A stretch of DNA of 64,000 nucleotides from Candidatus Sulfotelmatobacter sp. Lineage in GTDB: Bacteria > Acidobacteriota > Terriglobia > Terriglobales > Acidobacteriaceae. A program made the translations under genes and the position numbers. Positions 28,521 to 37,157 of the stretch are shown one piece after another. The notes beneath the pieces are model-generated. The model did no database searches. It had not been told where the DNA came from and worked only from the letters and a program-made list of their open reading frames with translations. The stretch spans positions 1-64,000 of the forward strand of contig DASYBM010000004.1 in NCBI GenBank assembly GCA_036500765.1, in the 5' to 3' direction. The number at the start of each line of letters is the position of its first letter. Position 1 is the stretch's first letter.

Positions 28521-28746
28521 GCGAACCCCTTTCATGACAGCTCAGACCCGCGTCCTTTCCCCGATTTCGAGCAAAAGACGATAGCGGGAATCGGACGAAT
28601 CCCGTGGGATCAATCACCGGTTACTACACTCAACTTAGCGTTCACGATCAAGGGGGAAGGTTCGTTCAAAACGCTGGATGAAGCTGACTGCCGGGACGAA
28701 GCGGGGGATTTGGCATTCAAAAAACGCCAGTCAGATGCTTATCGTC

Positions 28747-28795
28747 ATTCTTCGTGCCCCGGCTTACCTTGTCAATGATGAAAGTTCTTGCACAC
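28747..28795 (-). promoter_or_regulatory. promoter with shared upstream element (PQQ/Ig gene)
   Basis: Read on the minus strand: GTGCAAGAACTTTCATCA, then TTGACA (28775-28770), a 17-base spacer and AAGAAT (28752-28747). The block from GTGCAAG to the -35 is the same, except for one base, as the one at 38663 on the plus strand, and the -10 is identical there. Predicted leader is about 220 bases. Confidence 0.65.
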
Positions 28796-28924
28796 CGAAA
28801 CGCCCTCCGGGCACGGGTTTGGGGACTTTTGACTCCTAGTCTAGCGGTGCAACTCATGCTAGCCTCGTCATAACCTTCCTTCCCAAGCGCAACTCACAAC
28901 CGGCAGAAAACCGAGAAGTCTCTT

Positions 28925-30424
28925 ATGACATTGAAATCAGTAGCAGTGGCAATTGTCGTTCTTACTGTCCCGTTTGCAACCCACGCCCAGACGGTCAGGT
29001 CTTTTGAGGGCGTTGACGCTTCACAGATATCCGGGCCCGGCTTTGAAATTGACGCCAATGGGGCGGTCGGCACCAAGCAGTACATGGAGTGGGTCAATAC
29101 CTACTACCAGGCCTACGACAAAACTACATTCGCTCCCGTGTGGACGGTTCCCCAGGCGGGGGATGCTCCCTGGGTTGATAACAATATGCCGAACTGCTAT
29201 GGCACCGGTGGAGGAGAAGGCACCGTCACTTTCGATCGGTTGGCGTCTTTGTGGGTGATTGCCCGGCGCGCCAGTCCGGGGACGAATCAGTACTATTACT
29301 GTGTCGCTGTTTCCAACACTTCAGACCTGACATCCCCGTCGCTGGCGTGGCATACCTACCTGTTCGACATTACCGGCGATCTGGGCCTGAACTCGCATGG
29401 GGATGTGTACTATCCCGATTTTCCAAAATTTGGAACGTGGTCCGATGCCTACTACGTCAGTTTCGATCTGGAGGACCCGGATCGCGGATATCAGGAAATT
29501 GGCGTCGTGGCCTGCGCCCTGGATCGCGCGAACATGATTATTGGCGGCGCGGCGCGAGCCCAGCAGTGCTTCAGCAATCCCAGCCCGATTCCGACCAACG
29601 GCTCTCTGTATCTGGCCCATAGCCTGATTCCTGCCGATCTCGATGGCACCACGGCTCCGCCATCCGGCCAACACGAATACTTCCTGAGCCTGCAGAATCC
29701 ACCCAACGACCTCAAGACCATAACCTCGACAAAACTAAACCTTTGGAACTTTCACGTGAACTGGACTACGCCGAAGAGTTCGACTTTCAGCAAATCGCAA
29801 ATTACCGTCACCAGCTACGAACCGGGTTGCTACGACGTAACCAATCCAGCCGATACGTTTTGTGTTACCGAACCCTCCAGCAGCAGCACGGGGAATTACG
29901 TCGATTCGATTGGCGACCGGCTGGTGCCGCGCTTCGCATATCGGAATTTCGGCTCCTACCAATCCTTCCTGATCAGCCACACGATTCAGGTGGGAACTGG
30001 CGCCAATCAGCAAACCGGAATCCGCTGGTATGAATTGCGCGGCAGTGGCAATCCCACTTTGTATCAGAGCGGAACTGTGACCAATGGCAACAGTCTGTAC
30101 CGTTTCGTTCCCAGCATCGCCCAGGATAAGGTGGGCAATGCCGCCGTGGGATATAGCGTGTCGAGCAGCGCCGTCCATCCTGGCATCCGGGCCGCGTACT
30201 GGAGTCTGCCCGGCAAGACTGCGCCCGTCGAGATCACGATTCAGAACGGAATCGGCGATGAAGAAAATTCATCGCACTGGGGCAATTCGAACAGCATGAC
30301 CGTCGACCCGAGCGACGGCTGCACGTTCTGGTACGTGAATCAGTACTACAAAGCCAACGAAATCGGCAGCCTCATCAACTGGGACACGCGCATCGCCAAC
30401 TTCAAGTTGTCGACCTGCAAATGA
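28925..30424 (+). CDS. secreted protein of unknown function
   Basis: I do not recognise the family with certainty. The protein has 499 residues, a clear signal peptide (SVAVAIVVLTVPFATHAQ) and GAGAAG upstream of the ATG. Features include an early DANGAVGTKQYMEWVN block, many Tyr/Trp pairs, cysteines at NCYGTG, YYCVAV, VVACALD, AQQCFSNP, PGCYDV, FCVTEP, DGCTFW and a final STCK. The motifs YYPDFPKFGTWSDAYYVSFD and AQDKVGNAAVGYSVSS look like strands of a sialidase-type or other beta-propeller, but no Asp-box is seen. It is divergent from the PQQ/Ig gene. Confidence 0.7.
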   Translation: MTLKSVAVAIVVLTVPFATHAQTVRSFEGVDASQISGPGFEIDANGAVGTKQYMEWVNTYYQAYDKTTFAPVWTVPQAGDAPWVDNNMPNCYGTGGGEGTVTFDRLASLWVIARRASPGTNQYYYCVAVSNTSDLTSPSLAWHTYLFDITGDLGLNSHGDVYYPDFPKFGTWSDAYYVSFDLEDPDRGYQEIGVVACALDRANMIIGGAARAQQCFSNPSPIPTNGSLYLAHSLIPADLDGTTAPPSGQHEYFLSLQNPPNDLKTITSTKLNLWNFHVNWTTPKSSTFSKSQITVTSYEPGCYDVTNPADTFCVTEPSSSSTGNYVDSIGDRLVPRFAYRNFGSYQSFLISHTIQVGTGANQQTGIRWYELRGSGNPTLYQSGTVTNGNSLYRFVPSIAQDKVGNAAVGYSVSSSAVHPGIRAAYWSLPGKTAPVEITIQNGIGDEENSSHWGNSNSMTVDPSDGCTFWYVNQYYKANEIGSLINWDTRIANFKLSTCK

Positions 30425-30439
30425 TCTCCAGACGGTTGT

Positions 30440-30502
30440 TATCCTGAACGCAGCCTTTCTTGAGGCGGAGCGAAGAGCCTGCCCTGGGCGAAGTCGAAGG
30501 GA
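30440..30502 (+). repeat. dispersed 63-base repeat, copy 1
   Basis: This block lies between two convergent genes and matches 40869-40931 at about 53 of 63 positions by hand alignment. The core GGAGCGAAGAGCCTGCCCTG is identical in both. It is non-coding and may fold weakly; no transposase is nearby. Confidence 0.75.
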
Positions 30503-30559
30503 CCTCAGGCTTAGCGAACCCGCGCGTGCGCCAGACCGCATTATGTCTGTTCTGGCTGT

Positions 30560-31936
30560 CTATTTGCAGTATTGAATGATATCGCTCGCCACCTGCTGCG
30601 CGCCGCTGAGAAAACTGGGAATATCATGCTGCACCCCCGGCAGGCATTGAAACAGCGGCGACGGCGAAGATGAAGAGGGAACGGCGACGCCCTCAAACAG
30701 CGTGGCTTCCGGGACCGCGTTGCTGGTGTCATCATCCGCAAGCAGCATTTTGAAGACGGTGTTGGGCATTGCCACCGGCTGGCTGCCCGAGTACAAGATA
30801 CTATCCGAGAGAAACTGACTGGAAGCGTCTGTGCCCGGATTTCCTTTGAGTGCGTCAGTGCACGGCGTGGGCGTGGTTGCACCCGGCGCCTGGTATGCCT
30901 CGTCGATAATGGCCGCGTCCGCCGACTCATAACACAGATTGGGATTGTTGTTCGATCCCGGGCACACGTTCCCCTGCACGCTCGAGCTGCATGGCTGGCA
31001 GCCCTGATCGATTCGCGACATCACCGGACCGCTGGTGGGCTCAATCATCGCCAGCTCAGAGCTCAGACCATATTCGTAGGCCGCATAGGTGAGCGCGGCC
31101 GATCCTCCGCTATTTCCGGTGGCGCACATGGGCGCGCTGTTGGAGGCTGTGACGTTGGGATTGATGATCGTTGGATTGTGGTAAACCCAATCAGCCACGG
31201 TAGCGTAACGGCAAGCCAGCCGACGCACTCCGCCCGGCCCGGTAAGCCATCCGCGCGGTGTGGAACCTTGATCAAACGGCGCCCCGAACGAGATCTGCAC
31301 CGTGTTGTAGCCGGCATTCAGAATATTTCCCACGGTCGTGCTGCCATAGGTGTAGCCGGTATTGGGATCTTCATACAAACCGCTGCCGCCGGTGCCAACG
31401 CCAAACAAAACTGTGCCGATCGGAGCAGCCGTCGGCGTGTACACCTTCAAATAGGCAGAGAAGTTAGACACTCCGGGACAAGAAATCTGCAGCTGATAGC
31501 AGGCTCCGCCAGACAGTCCGCCCGAAGGGCAGGTGCCGAAGTTAGTGGAACTGACTACAGTGCCCAGCGGGTCGGTCGCCTGCACGGTGACCGAGGTCGA
31601 TGCGGACTGGCTTGAATCGGCCTGCGCCGTTGCCGTGATCGTCACCGTCGCCGGAGAAGGCACAGTGTTCGGCGCGATATAAAGGCCGGTAGTCGCGTCA
31701 ATTGTGCCCGCCGTCGCGCTCCAGTTGACATTCTGGTTGGTCGAGCCAGTCACGGTAGCCGAATATTGCCAGTTCGCGCCGGTTCCAATCGAGGCCGGGG
31801 GCGCGCCGGTAATAGCGACACTCACTTGCTGACCGCCGCCGCCGTTGCTCGACGACGACCCTCCACATGCCGCCAGGGGGAGAAGGCTCAACAATACGAT
31901 CACGAGGTACCAGACTTGACGATTAGGACTCAGCAA
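30560..31936 (-). CDS. alpha/beta-hydrolase-like lipoprotein with N-terminal Ig-like domain, copy 1
   Basis: The start codon is TTG at 31936 with TAGGTG five bases upstream; it opens a lipoprotein signal with LAAC and the cysteine at residue 24, so 458 residues in all. Residues of about 37-120 are a bacterial Ig-like domain (VNWSATAGTIDATTGLYIAP). The rest looks like an alpha/beta-hydrolase: a GNSGG nucleophile elbow (CATGNSGGSAALTYA), an acid candidate in ADDDTSNAVPE, and a late histidine (VQHDIPS). All three are conserved in the next gene. Several cysteine pairs (CQPC and others) suggest disulfides. It is probably a membrane-anchored esterase or depolymerase facing outward; the substrate is unknown. 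Confidence 0.65.
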   Translation of the reverse strand: MLSPNRQVWYLVIVLLSLLPLAACGGSSSSNGGGGQQVSVAITGAPPASIGTGANWQYSATVTGSTNQNVNWSATAGTIDATTGLYIAPNTVPSPATVTITATAQADSSQSASTSVTVQATDPLGTVVSSTNFGTCPSGGLSGGACYQLQISCPGVSNFSAYLKVYTPTAAPIGTVLFGVGTGGSGLYEDPNTGYTYGSTTVGNILNAGYNTVQISFGAPFDQGSTPRGWLTGPGGVRRLACRYATVADWVYHNPTIINPNVTASNSAPMCATGNSGGSAALTYAAYEYGLSSELAMIEPTSGPVMSRIDQGCQPCSSSVQGNVCPGSNNNPNLCYESADAAIIDEAYQAPGATTPTPCTDALKGNPGTDASSQFLSDSILYSGSQPVAMPNTVFKMLLADDDTSNAVPEATLFEGVAVPSSSSPSPLFQCLPGVQHDIPSFLSGAQQVASDIIQYCK

Positions 31937-32120
31937 AGGACACCTAATTCTGAGAGGTTAAAAACTAAGGAACACAAGCGGAGAAAGGATGTTGCGCTGA
32001 TTCGATGGTGCCATTCTCGGGGATAGGCTGTCAATTCAGAGAGGAAACTACTTCTAGCTTGACCTCACGTGCGAGGAAATCGCACCGTGCTCGTTCGATT
32101 TACTTTGCGGTCTTGCTTGC

Positions 32121-33962
32121 CTACTGCAGGACGCAGCCGACCCCTGTGGTGGCGAAGTTTTTTCCAGTGATGTCGTCAATGATCTGCTGAGCGCCAACCG
32201 AAGTTGACGGAATGGCGTGGGGCGTGCCGAGCTTACACATGTAAGGAGGCGTGGGGCCAGGCGACGCGCCGACCGCTGAACGCCATGCAAACCCCATAGG
32301 TACAGCGTTGGAGGTATCGTCGTCTCCGAATACGAGGTTGATGTTCGTCGGCGGATTGGAAATCGGAAGCGCAGGGCTGATCCCCGGGTCGTCCTCGATG
32401 CTGTCGGAAAGAAAGCGTGTAAATTGGCTGTTGGCCGCACCGACGCCATTGACCGCGTCTGAACACAAAGTGGGGGTGGATTGCCCCGCGGCTTGATACG
32501 CCGTATCGATGATCGCTGCCGTACTCCCCGTACCACCTGCCGCGACATAGCAGAGCTCTTGCGACTGGTTGGTACACATGTTGGGAGCTTGATATTGGGT
32601 TTGGCAAACGTTGCAGCCCTGGTTCAGAAGTGTCATCACGGGCCCGCTGGTTTGCTCGAGCATCGTGAACTCTGAAGCTAGCCCATATTGGCTTACCGCA
32701 TAGCCGATGGCCCCCGATCCAGCGCTGTTTCCCGTGGCGCAGTAGGGCGCAGTCGTGCTGGAGTTATGAATGTTCTTGTGGACCCAGTCGGCGACGGTGG
32801 CATAGCGGCAGGCCAACCGGCGGACACCGCCCGGCCCCTGCAGCCAACCATTCGGTTGCGCGGGTTGAGGGTTGAAGGGATCGCCGAAGGAGACTTGCAC
32901 CGTCGTATAGCCCTGGTTCGCGTTCGCGAGATTTAGCAGGCCCTCCACAACCGTGTCGCCGCCATTGAATGAGCCGACGGTAAAACTCGGGTCGTTGTCA
33001 TACAAAGACGTGCCGCCGGTACCCGTGCCAAGAATCACGGTACCCACGGGAGTTCCGGTCGGAGCGTTCACTTTCAGATAGGCATAGTAGTCCGCGATCG
33101 CATCGCACGAAACCTGAAGCTGATAACAAGTGGCGTTGGCGGCGCCTGCCGTGAAAGCGGGGCAGGGAATCTGTGCGGAAGCCGCCGTCGACTGCGCAAT
33201 CGTTCCCAATGGATCTGCTTTGACCACGGTGATGGGCACAGAGGCCGTTTGAGTCTGATCGAAGCTCGACGTCGCCTGGATCGTGACGCCGATCGGAGCT
33301 TGGCCGCTGGTCAGCGGCGGAGCCACATAGAGTCCGTTGTTGTAGACAGGATTATCGAAGGCACCGCCGTTTTGGGCCGACCATTGGATATCCTGCCCCG
33401 CGGTTGTGAGGGGAGCGCCGGTCACACTAGCGCTGAACTGAAGATTGCCTCGTTGCCCGATATTGGCCGGCGAGGGCGCGATGCTCACTATCACATGCAC
33501 ATTCACCAGTGCCTGCCCGCTGGTGACATTATCCTCATTGGAGGTCGCCGTGACGACTACTCCGCACGGGCTGAGCGGAAGCGGCCCTTGCGGCGCCGTA
33601 TAGGTCATCGTGTTGTTGCCCGTGGACAGGACAGTCCCGAGCTCGTTTCCGGTGGCGCTACACATTCCGTCGCTCGCACCTGCATCGGCCGACAAACTCC
33701 AGGTCACAGCCTGATTACTCGTGCCGCTTACGGTGGCGGTATATTGCAATTTACTGGGTATCGTCGGCGTGCTTACGGGCAGCTGAGTTGTCGAAGAGGG
33801 CGAAGAGGCAACCGCAACCTGGATCTGCTGGTTCCCTCCGCCACTGCCGGGCGCGTGGGCGATGCACCCCGCCAGCGGGAAAATTACGGACGCTGCCAGC
33901 AGGCAGGAGAACGCGGACGCCAAATACTTTCGCAAGGGACCCTCGGATCGGCAAGATGCCAT
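32121..33962 (-). CDS. alpha/beta-hydrolase-like secreted protein with Ig-like domains, copy 2
   Basis: This 613-residue paralogue lies 184 bases upstream of copy 1 in the same direction. The N-terminus has a lipoprotein-like signal (FSCLLAASVIFPLAGC, cysteine near residue 33). Two Ig-like domains follow (residues of about 50-155 and 155-250), one more than in copy 1. The catalytic region then shares PGGVRRLACRYATVADWV, the nucleophile elbow CATGNSAGSGAIGYA, the acid candidate GDDDTSNAVP and a late TPHAIPS histidine. Conservation of exactly these positions between copies supports a serine hydrolase. The intervening 184 bases contain no gene. The ribosome binding site is weak. Confidence 0.65.
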   Translation of the reverse strand: MASCRSEGPLRKYLASAFSCLLAASVIFPLAGCIAHAPGSGGGNQQIQVAVASSPSSTTQLPVSTPTIPSKLQYTATVSGTSNQAVTWSLSADAGASDGMCSATGNELGTVLSTGNNTMTYTAPQGPLPLSPCGVVVTATSNEDNVTSGQALVNVHVIVSIAPSPANIGQRGNLQFSASVTGAPLTTAGQDIQWSAQNGGAFDNPVYNNGLYVAPPLTSGQAPIGVTIQATSSFDQTQTASVPITVVKADPLGTIAQSTAASAQIPCPAFTAGAANATCYQLQVSCDAIADYYAYLKVNAPTGTPVGTVILGTGTGGTSLYDNDPSFTVGSFNGGDTVVEGLLNLANANQGYTTVQVSFGDPFNPQPAQPNGWLQGPGGVRRLACRYATVADWVHKNIHNSSTTAPYCATGNSAGSGAIGYAVSQYGLASEFTMLEQTSGPVMTLLNQGCNVCQTQYQAPNMCTNQSQELCYVAAGGTGSTAAIIDTAYQAAGQSTPTLCSDAVNGVGAANSQFTRFLSDSIEDDPGISPALPISNPPTNINLVFGDDDTSNAVPMGFAWRSAVGASPGPTPPYMCKLGTPHAIPSTSVGAQQIIDDITGKNFATTGVGCVLQ

Positions 33963-34123
33963 AAAGAAATGTTGGGGGGAGGAGACGGGAAGTGTACTCC
34001 GTGGTCATCATGTTGTCACGCTCAGTCCGGGCTGTCAAACAGGAACGCGCGTTGTCGGTCGCTTCTTGTGGAAAGGCGTCCGCCCCTTCAGTTTCAAGCT
34101 TGCCCTCAAGAATGAGGCAAAAT
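33963..34123. other. start of divergent intergenic region before halogenase operon
   Basis: The gap from 33963 to 34371 (409 bases) separates the leftward hydrolase from the rightward halogenase operon. This first part should hold the hydrolase promoter, but I see no convincing -35/-10 pair. No gene is seen. Confidence 0.4.
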
Positions 34124-34170
34124 GTGCAAGTTTTTTCATGCTTGGCGAATCGCCCGAATTTTGATCTAAT
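34124..34170 (+). promoter_or_regulatory. promoter with shared upstream element (halogenase operon)
   Basis: GTGCAAGTTTTTTCATGC precedes TTGGCG (34142-34147), a 17-base spacer and TCTAAT (34165-34170), the best -10 of the group. Predicted leader to the ATG at 34372 is about 195 bases; I did not recognise a riboswitch in it. Confidence 0.65.
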
Positions 34171-34371
34171 AGGGCTACACAGCGCGACTGTAAAGGTAGC
34201 GTTCCCCCTCTAAATTTTCTCGCCTCTCCCGCACTGCAATCGAATGGGTGTTGTTTCCTTGAGCACGAATGGGAAGGCAACGGTATCTTTAACAGAATCC
34301 GCTAGCGCGACAAATCAATTCCGACACATGATCGTATTCCGAACAAACATCCTGGGGAGAAGAAAGCAGAT

Positions 34372-35736
34372 ATGAACTCATCCGCACCTGATTTTGAGGT
34401 AGGAATCATTGGAGGCGGCCCTGCAGGTTCCAGCATGGCGGCTTACCTGGCCAAATCCGGTATTAACTGCGTGGTGTTTGAGCGCGAGCTAATGCCCCGT
34501 CCCCACGTGGGAGAGTCGCTGGTCCCGTCCTCGACGCGCGTGTTTAAGGACCTCGACTTCCTGCCCAAGATGGAGGAGGCGAAATTTCCCCACAAGTTCG
34601 GCGCGGCCTGGACTGCGGCTTCGGACGCGAAGGTCTACAACATGGATTTCGGCGGCGTCTCGGCCGATTGCCATGTGGACATTCGCTTCGAAGAGCGCAA
34701 TCAGCCCGGCGTGAATCAGAACTACACCTATCACGTGGACCGCAGCAAGTTCGACCTGATGCTGCTCCAGCATGCGAACCAGTTTGGCGCCAAGGTGTAC
34801 GAAGGCATCGGCGTGAATCGCGTGGATTTCAGCGATCCCAACTGCGCCGCCGTCAAATACACGATGGGCAAGAAAGAAATGAGCACGACTTGCCGCATCG
34901 TCGTCGACGCCAGCGGGCGTAAAACTCTGGTCGGCAATCAGATGAAGTGGCGTATTCAGGACGACCATTTCGACCAGTACGCCATTCACACCTGGTTCAA
35001 CGGTTACGACCGCCGCTGCATGGCTTCCAACAAGCAGACCCAGGGTGATTTTATTTTCATCCACTTCCTTCCCATCACCAATACATGGGTCTGGCAGATT
35101 CCCATCAGCGAAACCGTTACGAGCATCGGCGTGGTCACGCAGAAAAAGAATTTTGCCAAGAGCAAAGAATCGCGCGAGAAGTTTTTCTGGGAATGCATCC
35201 AGAGCCGTCCTGAGTTGTATGAAGGCCTGAAGGCGCAGGGCTCGGAGCAGATGGGCCCGATGAAGGATGAAGGCGACTACAGCTACGCCATGAAGCAGCT
35301 CGCGGGCGACCGGCTGGTGCTGGTCGGCGACGCGGGACGTTTCGTCGATCCCATCTTCTCGACCGGCGTGAGCATCGCGTTGAATTGCTCGCGATTTGCC
35401 CACAAAGACATCATCGGCGCGCTCGAGACCGGCAACTTCAGCCGCGAGGCCTTCGCCACTTACGAAGCAACACTCCGTCGCGGCACGAAGAATTGGTACA
35501 ACTTCATCAGCGTGTACTACCGGCTTAACGTGCTGTTCACGGCTTTCGTGCAGGATCCGCGTTACCGCCTGGATGTGCTCAAGCTTCTGCAAGGCGACGT
35601 TTACGAGGATGCCGAGCCGCCAGTTCTGACCCGCATGCGGAATATCGTGCAGCAGGTCGAGAAGGATCCCAATCACGCGCTGCACGGTTTCCTCGGCGAC
35701 CTCACCGCGGATGCGTTCGTGGAAGCCTCGGCATAG
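34372..35736 (+). CDS. flavin-dependent halogenase-like oxidoreductase, copy 1
   Basis: This 454-residue protein has a GGGGAGAAG ribosome binding site. Residues 10-20 hold the FAD-binding GxGxxG motif (VGIIGGGPAGS). PHVGESLVPSS at about 45-54 is typical of the halogenase/geranylgeranyl-reductase group. Lysines 71 and 75 (EEAKFPHKFG) are candidates for the catalytic lysine. W239-x-W241-x-I-P (WVWQIP) is the signature used for flavin-dependent halogenases. LVGDAGRFVDPIFSTG near residue 320 is the second FAD motif. It lacks a signal peptide and should act in the cytoplasm with reduced flavin from a separate reductase, which is not in the window. A close paralogue and an antiporter follow. The substrate is unknown, and a non-halogenating monooxygenase or reductase remains possible. 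Confidence 0.75.
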   Translation: MNSSAPDFEVGIIGGGPAGSSMAAYLAKSGINCVVFERELMPRPHVGESLVPSSTRVFKDLDFLPKMEEAKFPHKFGAAWTAASDAKVYNMDFGGVSADCHVDIRFEERNQPGVNQNYTYHVDRSKFDLMLLQHANQFGAKVYEGIGVNRVDFSDPNCAAVKYTMGKKEMSTTCRIVVDASGRKTLVGNQMKWRIQDDHFDQYAIHTWFNGYDRRCMASNKQTQGDFIFIHFLPITNTWVWQIPISETVTSIGVVTQKKNFAKSKESREKFFWECIQSRPELYEGLKAQGSEQMGPMKDEGDYSYAMKQLAGDRLVLVGDAGRFVDPIFSTGVSIALNCSRFAHKDIIGALETGNFSREAFATYEATLRRGTKNWYNFISVYYRLNVLFTAFVQDPRYRLDVLKLLQGDVYEDAEPPVLTRMRNIVQQVEKDPNHALHGFLGDLTADAFVEASA

Positions 35737-35788
35737 GCGAAATCTATAATCGGAACCAGAACAAAGATTTTGGGAGAAAGCAGCGAAT

Positions 35789-37141
35789 ATGAATCATTCA
35801 GTCCCTGATTTTGAGGTAGGCATTATCGGCGGTGGGCCCGCAGGATCCAGCATGGCATGCTATCTGGCCAAGGCCGGCGTGAAGTGTGTGGTGTTCGAGC
35901 GCGAATTGTTTCCTCGGCCGCACGTTGGCGAGTCGCTCGTTCCGTCCTCGACTCGCGTGTTCAAGGATCTCGACTTCCTGCCCAAAATGGAGGAAGCCAA
36001 GTTTCCGCACAAGTTCGGTGCGGTCTGGACGACCAACGACGAGAATCCCGGCTACGTTCACGATCTCGAGGGTTTAACGCCGGATTACAACGTCGACATT
36101 CGCTTCGAAGAGCGCAAACAGGAAGGGATGGAGGACCGCAACTATACCTACCACGTGGATCGCGGCAAGTTCGACCTGATGCTGTTGAAGCACGCGCAGG
36201 AACTCGGCGCGACGGTGTATGACGGCGTGAAAGTGGCGCGCGTGGACTTCAGCCCCGAGTATCCTGACGTTTACTTCACCATCGGCCCGAAGGAGATGAG
36301 CGTCAACTGCAAAATGGTTGTCGATTGCAGCGGACGCCAGACTTTCCTTGGCAATCAGCTCAAGCTGAAAATCAAAGACACCGTGTTCGACCAGTACGCG
36401 ATTCACTCGTGGTTCGACGGCTACGACCGCAAGGTGTTCGCCAAGCGCGACACGAACCTGGATTACATCTACATCCACTTCCTGCCGATTTCCAACACCT
36501 GGATCTGGCAGATTCCAATCACCGACTCCGTTACCAGCCTGGGCGTGGTCACGCAGAAAAAGAATTTCGCCAAGTCGAAAGAAGATCGCGAGAAGTTCTT
36601 CTGGGAGACCGTCGGCAGCCGGCCGCTGATCGCCGAGACGCTGCGCAAGTCGGATCGCATTCGTCCCTTCAAGGAAGAAGGCGATTACAGCTACGCTATG
36701 AAGCAGCTTGCCGGCGATCGCTTCATGCTGGTGGGCGATGCCGGCCGCTTCGTCGATCCCATCTTCTCGACCGGCGTGAGTATCGCGCTCAACAGTTCGC
36801 GCTTCGCGCACAAGGACATTCTCACGGCCCTGGAGAAGAACGATTTCTCGCGCGCGGCCTTCACCGACTATGAAACCAAGCTGCGCCGCGGAACCAAGAA
36901 TTGGTACGACTTCATCTCGGTCTACTACCGACTGAACGTGCTGTTCACCTACTTCATCAGCGACCACAATTACCGCCTCGACGTGCTGAAGCTTCTTCAG
37001 GGAGATGTGTACGACGAAGAAGCTCCCGAAGTGCTCACCAAGATGAAGGCGATGGTGGCAAAAGTGGAGCAGAACGAAAAGCATCCGTGGCACAAACTGC
37101 TGGGAGATTTGACCTCGGACGCATTCCGGCCCACGGTCTAG
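35789..37141 (+). CDS. flavin-dependent halogenase-like oxidoreductase, copy 2
   Basis: This 450-residue protein starts 52 bases after copy 1 with GGGAGAAAG upstream. It is strongly similar to copy 1 along its whole length: GGGPAGS, PHVGESLVPSSTRVFKDLDF, EEAKFPHKFGAVW, the W238-x-W240-x-I-P signature (WIWQIP), VTQKKNFAKSK and LVGDAGRFVDPIFSTGVSIAL. Differences cluster at residues 80-115 (TTNDENPGYVHDLEGL against a shorter block in copy 1) and in the C-terminal 40 residues, which could alter substrate choice. The intergenic regions before both genes are also alike (GGGAGAAAGCAG), so the duplication included the leader. Same caution on chemistry as for copy 1. Confidence 0.75.
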   Translation: MNHSVPDFEVGIIGGGPAGSSMACYLAKAGVKCVVFERELFPRPHVGESLVPSSTRVFKDLDFLPKMEEAKFPHKFGAVWTTNDENPGYVHDLEGLTPDYNVDIRFEERKQEGMEDRNYTYHVDRGKFDLMLLKHAQELGATVYDGVKVARVDFSPEYPDVYFTIGPKEMSVNCKMVVDCSGRQTFLGNQLKLKIKDTVFDQYAIHSWFDGYDRKVFAKRDTNLDYIYIHFLPISNTWIWQIPITDSVTSLGVVTQKKNFAKSKEDREKFFWETVGSRPLIAETLRKSDRIRPFKEEGDYSYAMKQLAGDRFMLVGDAGRFVDPIFSTGVSIALNSSRFAHKDILTALEKNDFSRAAFTDYETKLRRGTKNWYDFISVYYRLNVLFTYFISDHNYRLDVLKLLQGDVYDEEAPEVLTKMKAMVAKVEQNEKHPWHKLLGDLTSDAFRPTV

Positions 37142-37157
37142 TCGATTCGAAGGCACG

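Noticed and set aside
34171-34371. Riboswitch in the long halogenase leader
   Set aside because: No known aptamer consensus was recognised; leader length alone is not evidence.
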